Positions 47,523 to 52,432 of a stretch of DNA of 52,432 bases are shown in pieces. Position numbers and translations under genes: made by a program. Position 1 is the first letter of the stretch; each line of letters begins with the position of its first letter. Source of the stretch: an uncultured bacterium (lineage in GTDB: Bacteria > Bacillota_I > Bacilli_A > RF39 > UBA660); NCBI GenBank assembly GCA_949292245.1, contig CASEYV010000001.1, positions 1 through 52,432 of the forward strand. The letters run 5' to 3'. The notes beneath the pieces are model-generated. The model had not been told where the DNA came from and ran no database searches. It saw nothing but the letters and a program-made list of their open reading frames with translations.

Positions 47523-47903
47523 TTATATTATTTTAAACCCAACATTTCTTCTATGATATTTTTTACTAAAATATTCTTTTCTTTGTTCTTCATCGGTCCT
47601 TTTAAGAATTTTTGTTCTTTCATCCCAAAGTATTTCTACTGTTTTATTCATTTTTTTCTTAAAAGTTCCAGGTTGTTTATTATTTAATCTAACAACAAAT
47701 GCATCAGGATATTTGCCGAAAATATTATAACCATCATAAACTCTATTGTAATAAGAACCAACATATTTTTTTCTTAAATAACATTGAAGTTCTTTTTTAT
47801 TCCAAACTCTAACAAAGTTCTCATTCCAACCCATTGAAAAAGAATTTTCAACAAATCCATAAAGTTTGTCGTTAACCACTCTAAAAATACCATATCTTTT
47901 CAT
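47523..47903 (-). CDS. basic protein of unknown function
   Basis: 126 residues from the ATG at 47903 (GGGAATAATATA before it). KRYGIFRVVNDKLYGFVENS, then VRVWNKKELQCYLRKKYVGS and a Lys/Arg-rich end. Looks nucleic-acid binding; family unknown. It lies between interrupted and permuted tRNA-like genes. Confidence 0.55.
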   Translation of the reverse strand: MKRYGIFRVVNDKLYGFVENSFSMGWNENFVRVWNKKELQCYLRKKYVGSYYNRVYDGYNIFGKYPDAFVVRLNNKQPGTFKKKMNKTVEILWDERTKILKRTDEEQRKEYFSKKYHRRNVGFKII

Positions 47904-47932
47904 TATATTATTCCCTGAAAAATTGAAATTGT

Positions 47933-48151
47933 TGAAGGAGCATGGAGTTACACCATACATTACTATGGAAGACTATTATAGAATATCTTAACAGATTATT
48001 CAGGATTGTCATCTAAAAGTTTTTTCTAAACAGTTGTCATATATTAGAGATTCATATTATAAAAACAATCCATACACTGACTACGGATGTTAATAATCAT
48101 ATGAACATAATATACTATCCGTTTGATAGCAACCTTAAATTCAAGTCCTTC
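47933..48151 (-). tRNA. interrupted tRNA-like gene (about 219 nt)
   Basis: Ends pair (5' GAAGGA, 3' TCCTTC) and a T-arm-like TATGG-TGTAACT-CCATG lies near the 3' end; a TTGA/TCAA D-like arm near the 5' end. An ACGGAT/ATCCGT stem and about 120 nt of extra hairpins lie between. CCA is not encoded. A decayed or intron-bearing tRNA, or a small structured RNA. Confidence 0.4.
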
Positions 48152-48158
48152 ATAAAAA

Positions 48159-48235
48159 TGGTGGACACATGTGGGGCTCGAACCCACGACATCCTGCTTG
48201 CAAAGCAGGCGTTCTCCCAGCTGAACTAATGGCCC
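48159..48235 (-). tRNA. tRNA-Ala(UGC), imperfect acceptor
   Basis: Loop TTTGCAA gives UGC and the T arm is normal, but 5' GGGCCAT and the 3' strand ATGTGTC leave two or more mismatches. 5'-end repair could matter here. Confidence 0.8.
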
Positions 48236-48246
48236 ATAAAATTTAA

Positions 48247-48322
48247 TGGTGGAGCCCCTCGGAATCGAACCGAGTTATTCTGTTCTTCAGACAGACGCAT
48301 CAACCATGACTGCCAAAGCTCC
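48247..48322 (-). tRNA. second tRNA-Phe(GAA)
   Basis: Loop CTGAAGA gives GAA; acceptor GGAGCTT/GGGCTCC with weak inner pairs; CCA encoded. Confidence 0.85.
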
Positions 48323-48326
48323 ATTA

Positions 48327-48413
48327 TGGTGGGCAGGGTGTGATTCGAACACACTCACCCCGAAGGGATGGGTTTTACAGACCCAGGCGACTCTCCAACT
48401 TCGCAGCCTGCCC
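48327..48413 (-). tRNA. tRNA-Tyr(GUA)
   Basis: Loop CTGTAAA gives GUA; class II arm; acceptor GGGCAGG/CCTGCCC; CCA encoded. Confidence 0.92.
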
Positions 48414-48438
48414 ATAGTATTTAATAATTGTATATAAA

Positions 48439-48527
48439 AATGTTTATAGTAAGATTCGAACTTACACCTTTAAATCATTTGGTTTTTTGATTTACTATGC
48501 TGCCAGCCAAAACACTATATAAACATT
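48439..48527 (-). tRNA. degenerate tRNA-like gene
   Basis: Acceptor ATGTTTA/TAAACAT and T arm GTAAG-TTCGAAT-CTTAC are good, but the anticodon stem AATCA/TGATT encloses a 10-nt loop and CCA is missing. Identity unclear. Confidence 0.5.
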
Positions 48528-48532
48528 TTAAA

Positions 48533-48726
48533 GTAATTATTTAGTTATAATAACAATAATAGCATAATGTACATCTCTGCTACCGGGCATTTTCATTTAT
48601 TGCTTCTTAAATAGTTTGCTACCCAACCCCAACGGATAATGTTAGAAATGTTATTTATTCACTTGCAAGTATTTCATTTCACACGAGCTATTTAAGTCCT
48701 TACGGATATTATAACTAAATAATTAC
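48533..48726 (-). ncRNA. RNA element closed by a 19-bp perfect stem
   Basis: GTAATTATTTAGTTATAAT at 48533-48551 and its exact complement at 48708-48726 enclose 156 nt with CTTAAATAG/CTATTTAAG and CACTTGCAAGTG. No frame; it follows the promoter at 48879. Confidence 0.55.
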
Positions 48727-48878
48727 TTTAAAAAATAAAGTGAGAGGTTTTTGCTATCTCTCTCATACCATCTTCCAAATCTGCTGTTACACTATTTGGT
48801 CATCCGGTAATCCCTAAGTGATTTAGAATTTTTTTATAAGGTTTCAGTGAGTTAGGTCTCGTTCATCCTTATGTGTTC

Positions 48879-48907
48879 TTTATAAACTATTTAACTTTGT
48901 TTGTCAA
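48879..48907 (-). promoter_or_regulatory. promoter at head of the tRNA-Tyr/Phe/Ala run
   Basis: TTGACA, 17-nt spacer, TATAAA. The 48727-48878 stretch after it holds nothing else recognisable. Confidence 0.65.
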
Positions 48908-48973
48908 GAACTTTTTTTATTTTTTTTGAAAGATTTTTTCAATTTATAATTTCCAATTTCTTTCAATGTTTAT

Positions 48974-49002
48974 TTTATACATCATTTATTTTTTATTGTC
49001 AA
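48974..49002 (-). promoter_or_regulatory. second sigma70-type promoter
   Basis: TTGACA, 17-nt spacer, TATAAA, about 95 nt upstream of the previous promoter. Confidence 0.6.
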
Positions 49003-49019
49003 GAACTTTTTTATTAAAA

Positions 49020-49048
49020 AAACTCTAAGAAGTTTATCCTTAGAGCCT
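49020..49048 (-). terminator. terminator after the 49081 micro-gene
   Basis: CTCTAAG/CTTAGAG stem followed by T7 on the minus strand; separates the protein genes from the tRNA run. Confidence 0.8.
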
Positions 49049-49080
49049 ATCTTGTAATTTAGCTTTATAATCTTGTATAA

Positions 49081-49164
49081 TTACATATAGACCCTTTTGC
49101 TTGCAGGTTTATTGGCAAACATTTGATAATCTCTATTACTAATTTTCACAAAATTATATAACAT
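49081..49164 (-). CDS. possible 27-aa peptide
   Basis: MLYNFVKISNRDYQMFANKP... after a good AAGGAATATT site and before a terminator. Function unknown. Confidence 0.4.
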   Translation of the reverse strand: MLYNFVKISNRDYQMFANKPASKRVYM

Positions 49165-49239
49165 AATATTCCTTAAAAGTTCTTTTTATAATTTTATTTA
49201 TCTTTGTTTAATTTTATTTATTAAAATAAAAATATTTTT

Positions 49240-49614
49240 TTAATTAATTTTTTTATGAATGTTATCTACAATTTCAAGAATATCATCCGAATGAAATTCA
49301 GCTGAACATCTATTATCATCATTGTGAGGATATTTTAAATTAAATGAAGCATATTCGTCACAATAGATAACTTTCATTGGTATTACGAAATAATTGCTTT
49401 GAACAATATCACCTTCGTAAATTTCTTTACCATTGATATCTTTTTTACCTATATAATATTCTACGATAAATCTATCATTGTTGTCAATATAATTAATTTT
49501 ATTTTCATTTATTTGAAATAATAAACCATCTGATGTTATTCCGATATTATTAACATATTGGTTTTCAATATTATCCCATACACGAAATTTTTCAATCATA
49601 TTTCTATCTTTCAT
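49240..49614 (-). CDS. YopX-like protein
   Basis: 124 residues: KFRVWDNIENQYVNN, then YYIGKKDINGKEIYEGDIVQ and the C-terminal DDILEIVDN. This is the pattern of the YopX family, common in phages, function unknown. Its ATG overlaps the stop of the preceding gene (TAATG). Confidence 0.75.
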   Translation of the reverse strand: MKDRNMIEKFRVWDNIENQYVNNIGITSDGLLFQINENKINYIDNNDRFIVEYYIGKKDINGKEIYEGDIVQSNYFVIPMKVIYCDEYASFNLKYPHNDDNRCSAEFHSDDILEIVDNIHKKIN

Positions 49615-49913
49615 TAAAAAGGTAATCTGTATCTGTTATTTTTTGTATCAACCTTTTCAGATAATTTTACATTCCAATAACCTTTGAAAAAAATCAATTC
49701 GATAGATTTGGTTGTAATTTCATTTCCATTAAGATTTTCCCAAGTCAATGATTTTCTTTTCAAACTTTTTAATAATCCTAACGGAGACCATTTAGTCCAA
49801 GCATAACCATAATTATTTTGTTCATAACTTCTAATAAACCAATTATTAGTTTCAGATTTAGCTAATTCTACACGACCATCACCATTTCTGTAAAGTCTAA
49901 CACATTTAGTCAT
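49614..49913 (-). CDS. small basic protein
   Basis: 99 residues, beta-rich, Trp- and Lys-rich (YEQNNYGYAWTKWSPLGLLK). Coupled to the YopX-like gene. Function unknown. Confidence 0.5.
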   Translation of the reverse strand: MTKCVRLYRNGDGRVELAKSETNNWFIRSYEQNNYGYAWTKWSPLGLLKSLKRKSLTWENLNGNEITTKSIELIFFKGYWNVKLSEKVDTKNNRYRLPF

Positions 49914-49948
49914 TACTTTTTCTCCGTCAAATCATTTAAGATAATTTA

Positions 49949-49976
49949 AATATACATCAATTTATATTATTGTCAA
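49949..49976 (-). promoter_or_regulatory. sigma70-type promoter
   Basis: TTGACA, 16-nt spacer, TATATT before the 49913 gene. Confidence 0.65.
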
Positions 49977-49980
49977 GAAA

Positions 49981-50004
49981 AAAATAGGCTTTAAAGCCTA
50001 TTTT
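49981..50004. terminator. terminator after the 50010 gene
   Basis: AAAATAGGCTTT/AAAGCCTATTTT perfect 12-bp stem with A/T tracts. Confidence 0.85.
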
Positions 50005-50009
50005 TAATA

Positions 50010-50462
50010 TTAAAAATTGTAATCATAAAAATACTTACATTTATCGGATAATTCACCAAAATATGAATAACAAACTTTAGGCTGTCCATTCTTTTTCAAT
50101 TTAATAACATTAATAGTGAAATCAGTAATTTCTATTTTTTCATTATTTTCAAGTTTAATATCATTCACATCAACAATTCTTTTATCTAATGAATAACCAA
50201 CATTGCATTTTTTATACCATTTTCCATCTTTTCTTTTATAAACTTTAAATGGTTTAGCACCTTTAACTTCAACAATGGGAGCATCAATAAAAGCTGAATT
50301 GTTATTAACACATACTGCTGAAAAACCACCCGGAACAAATTCTAAATTTTGAGGTTCTTTTTTAACTTCAATAACAGTTGCTTCTCCTTTTATTTCATCA
50401 ATTTTCAAAACTTTCCAAGATTGAACATCGGAGTAAATTGCTTTATTAAAGTAAAATGTCAT
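50010..50462 (-). CDS. unknown beta-rich protein
   Basis: 150 residues with repeated VKG/VKK-type beta strands and YKRKDGKWYKKCNVGYSLD. No motif recognised. Confidence 0.5.
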   Translation of the reverse strand: MTFYFNKAIYSDVQSWKVLKIDEIKGEATVIEVKKEPQNLEFVPGGFSAVCVNNNSAFIDAPIVEVKGAKPFKVYKRKDGKWYKKCNVGYSLDKRIVDVNDIKLENNEKIEITDFTINVIKLKKNGQPKVCYSYFGELSDKCKYFYDYNF

Positions 50463-50502
50463 TATGATTACCTTTCATATAGTTGATTTGCTTTATGAAA
50501 GT

Positions 50503-50531
50503 AATATATAATAACTTTTTCTAATTGTCAA
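50503..50531 (-). promoter_or_regulatory. sigma70-type promoter
   Basis: TTGACA, 17-nt spacer, TATATT before the 50462 gene. Confidence 0.65.
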
Positions 50532-50533
50532 CA

Positions 50534-50821
50534 CTAAATTTTATTATTTCTGATGATTCTAAATGGATTTGTTAAATACCAATCACGATTAAATTTTTTC
50601 TTTAATATATGATAAAATTTGCCTTTTGATGGAGATTGAATCCAATCTTTAAAATCTTTTTTAGTCAATCCTCTAACAATATATGCTTTTGGATTTCCTT
50701 TAACTTTAAAAACAATCAATTCTTCACCTGGAAACAATCTGTTTCTGAAACCATAATATGAAACAGATTGTAACCAAGATGAATTAACTAATTTTTCATT
50801 AAGGATTTGTTTGATTTTCAC
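50534..50821 (-). CDS. small basic protein, GTG start
   Basis: 95 residues from the GTG at 50821, 4 nt after AGAGGTG; a GTG at 50830 is the alternative. Lys/Arg-rich, Trp-containing (SYYGFRNRLFPGEELIVFKV). Its start overlaps the end of the virion gene, so it is coupled. Function unknown. Confidence 0.5.
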   Translation of the reverse strand: MKIKQILNEKLVNSSWLQSVSYYGFRNRLFPGEELIVFKVKGNPKAYIVRGLTKKDFKDWIQSPSKGKFYHILKKKFNRDWYLTNPFRIIRNNKI

Positions 50822-52430
50822 TTTGTTCACCTCTTACATAGTTAATAGTGATTAAAACATATCCTGATGGATTGACTTGAATATTATTATCAACTGATGT
50901 ATCGTCATTAGGTATTTTAAATTGTGGTATTAATTTACCATTTGCATCATATAATTCTAAATAGAAAGTATAACCAGAGAAATTATAATCTACAATAAAA
51001 TCGTCATCTGGAATTATATTTCCTTCATCATCTAATTTATAGATATTTCTTTCAAAGTCAAAGTGATAGTTGTAGCCTTCTTCGGCAACCGCTAACCATA
51101 AATCTGGTGTATTTAAATCATACATACTTGAAGCTGTATGAGCTTTAAGACATTCATAATAACGACCTTTAAAAGCAACTCTATCACCTATATTATATTC
51201 TGTTCCTTGAACCCAATCTTTTTCATAAACAGAATTAATATTTCTTTTTGCTACGTCAATTATTTGTCTTCCGAATAATAATCTATGAGAATCAACATTA
51301 TTTGAAGCAACAATAGAAACATATTTAATATCTGGAATATCAAATTCTTCTTGTGTTTCAGGATTTATACCTTTTTTATAAACTTCTGCCCAATGAATTG
51401 TTTGTCCTGTCATACCAGCATCTACTTCAAATGAATCCGAAGCAATGTGATTTTCTGTGCAAGCATAATAATATTCTTCACCAGATAATTTCATCCATAC
51501 ACTATTTGCTATATTATTATCAGGAGTAATCGTTGAATCAACAGTTGAAACTAATGTTGGTTGAATTGTAATAAATTCACTTGTATTATTATCAATAGGA
51601 AATCCTAAACTTTCAAAAGCTGAAAATTGAATATCATTATAAACTAATTTACCTTTAACTTTATCCAATCTCAATGCTCCGTTAACATTTGAAGCTACAA
51701 CTGTTTTATCAGCAAATGCTGTATTTATAATTGCAACAGCTTCATCAACAGTTGTTCCTGTTAAAGTGATTTCTTTACTATCTATTGATACAATAGAATT
51801 TGCTGTATATGTTTTATTTGGCTGACCAACGGCATAAGAATTAAATAAATTAGCCCAATCAGCTGAACCAACTTCATACCAATTACCAGCAACTTTTACA
51901 AATAATGTTTTAACAAAATTTTCTTCCGATGAACCATATGTAACAGCATAATTACCGTCAACACCAAATGATGATAATGGTTCTCCATCTCCATCTAATT
52001 CATCTTCTGTTGGTTTTAATATATTACTATATTCATATTTAACCCAATTTAATACATTTTCTTGTAATGTTGAAATATACATTTCAAATTCTTGAATAGA
52101 TGGGTTATCCATATACAATTTAACGATATCACCTACATAATATTTTAATTGTGGTTTCCAAACAAGTGTATTTTCATTAATATTAGCAGTTACTGGATAA
52201 TATGGTCTTCTAACATTAATAGAAATTTTATTCATATTGATAAAATCGCCATACATATAAGGGTCAAAATAAACAATTTCTTTTCTATTTGTTGGACTTT
52301 GTTGTAAAATATCATAATTAATTGTATCTCTAATTGTTGTTTGTGCAATTCTGTTAACATAATCCACATTTGGAATAGCATCTAAATAAGGTGGTATTCT
52401 TTCAGCATATGGTGTAACAGAAGCAGTATT
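50799..52430 (-). CDS. large virion protein with CBM5/12-like module, partial
   Basis: The frame is open to the right edge (beyond a GTG at 52367), so the N-terminus is outside the window; at least 543 residues. Beta-rich, acidic, with short repeats. YNIGDRVAFKGRYYECLKAH ... DLWLAVAEE near the C-terminus is the sequence pattern of a CBM5/12 (chitin-binding-like) module, and a similar YYVGDIVKLYMDNP piece lies near the start. Tail or baseplate structural protein with sugar-binding parts is the likely role. Confidence 0.7.
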   Translation of the reverse strand, partial: NTASVTPYAERIPPYLDAIPNVDYVNRIAQTTIRDTINYDILQQSPTNRKEIVYFDPYMYGDFINMNKISINVRRPYYPVTANINENTLVWKPQLKYYVGDIVKLYMDNPSIQEFEMYISTLQENVLNWVKYEYSNILKPTEDELDGDGEPLSSFGVDGNYAVTYGSSEENFVKTLFVKVAGNWYEVGSADWANLFNSYAVGQPNKTYTANSIVSIDSKEITLTGTTVDEAVAIINTAFADKTVVASNVNGALRLDKVKGKLVYNDIQFSAFESLGFPIDNNTSEFITIQPTLVSTVDSTITPDNNIANSVWMKLSGEEYYYACTENHIASDSFEVDAGMTGQTIHWAEVYKKGINPETQEEFDIPDIKYVSIVASNNVDSHRLLFGRQIIDVAKRNINSVYEKDWVQGTEYNIGDRVAFKGRYYECLKAHTASSMYDLNTPDLWLAVAEEGYNYHFDFERNIYKLDDEGNIIPDDDFIVDYNFSGYTFYLELYDANGKLIPQFKIPNDDTSVDNNIQVNPSGYVLITINYVRGEQSENQTNP

Positions 52431-52432
52431 AT

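Noticed and set aside
48246-48437. 63-aa plus-strand frame
   Set aside because: Antisense of tRNA-Phe and tRNA-Tyr.

Overview
The window is very AT-rich and densely packed with short genes in long same-strand runs. It carries virion-type proteins, phage nucleotide-metabolism genes and more than 30 tRNA or tRNA-like genes, so it reads as part of a large (probably jumbo) tailed-phage genome. Shine-Dalgarno sites (GGAG, AAGGA, GAGG) precede most genes. About 28 near-consensus TTGACA-N16/17-TATAWT promoters lie on the minus strand, so those genes probably use a host sigma70-type polymerase. Two secreted proteins with type I signal peptides and a flotillin-like protein suggest a Gram-negative-type host. 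The host cannot be named from this window.

Layout. (1) 1-8763, plus strand: virion proteins (one cut by the left edge; one with a discoidin-like domain; one with a G2-type self-processing domain; two paralogues, one with a long Ser tract), then two radical-SAM enzymes, ending at a two-way terminator. (2) 8768-13862, minus strand: five more radical-SAM genes, one methylthiotransferase-like and one SPASM-type. (3) 13918-33639, minus strand: early or accessory genes, including an S-adenosylmethionine synthetase, dNMP kinase, Thg1-like 3'-5' polymerase, YqeY-like protein, Tpt1/KptA 2'-phosphotransferase, Ro60/TROVE protein, flotillin, metallophosphoesterase, DNA methyltransferase and many small membrane or zinc-ribbon proteins, with six tRNA genes among them. 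(4) 33643-35472: a compact CRISPR-like locus with promoter, conserved RNA element, four 36-nt repeats and a 459-aa TnpB/Cas12-type nuclease, all in one direction. (5) 35480-36687: a divergent control region with 13 copies of a 16-bp palindrome in front of a small winged-helix gene. (6) 36682-39383: accessory genes and an HNH nuclease. (7) 39480-48730: the tRNA region, with two further CRISPR arrays, GIY-YIG and HNH nucleases, circularly permuted and interrupted tRNA-like genes, and long structured non-coding stretches. (8) 49081-52430: small genes and a second, partial virion gene cut by the right edge.

How it may work together (inference). The SAM synthetase could feed seven radical-SAM enzymes that sit beside virion genes, so virion-protein modification is plausible. 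The three CRISPR arrays share a related leader or tracr-like element. Only one lies next to a nuclease, so that nuclease may serve all three. Two arrays are embedded in tRNA transcripts, so tRNA processing could release their RNAs. The phage encodes three proteins of the kind used in tRNA end repair, splice-junction clean-up and small-RNA binding (Thg1-like, Tpt1, Ro60). The same genome contains permuted, interrupted and mismatched tRNA-like genes that such proteins might act on. These links rest on sequence patterns only.
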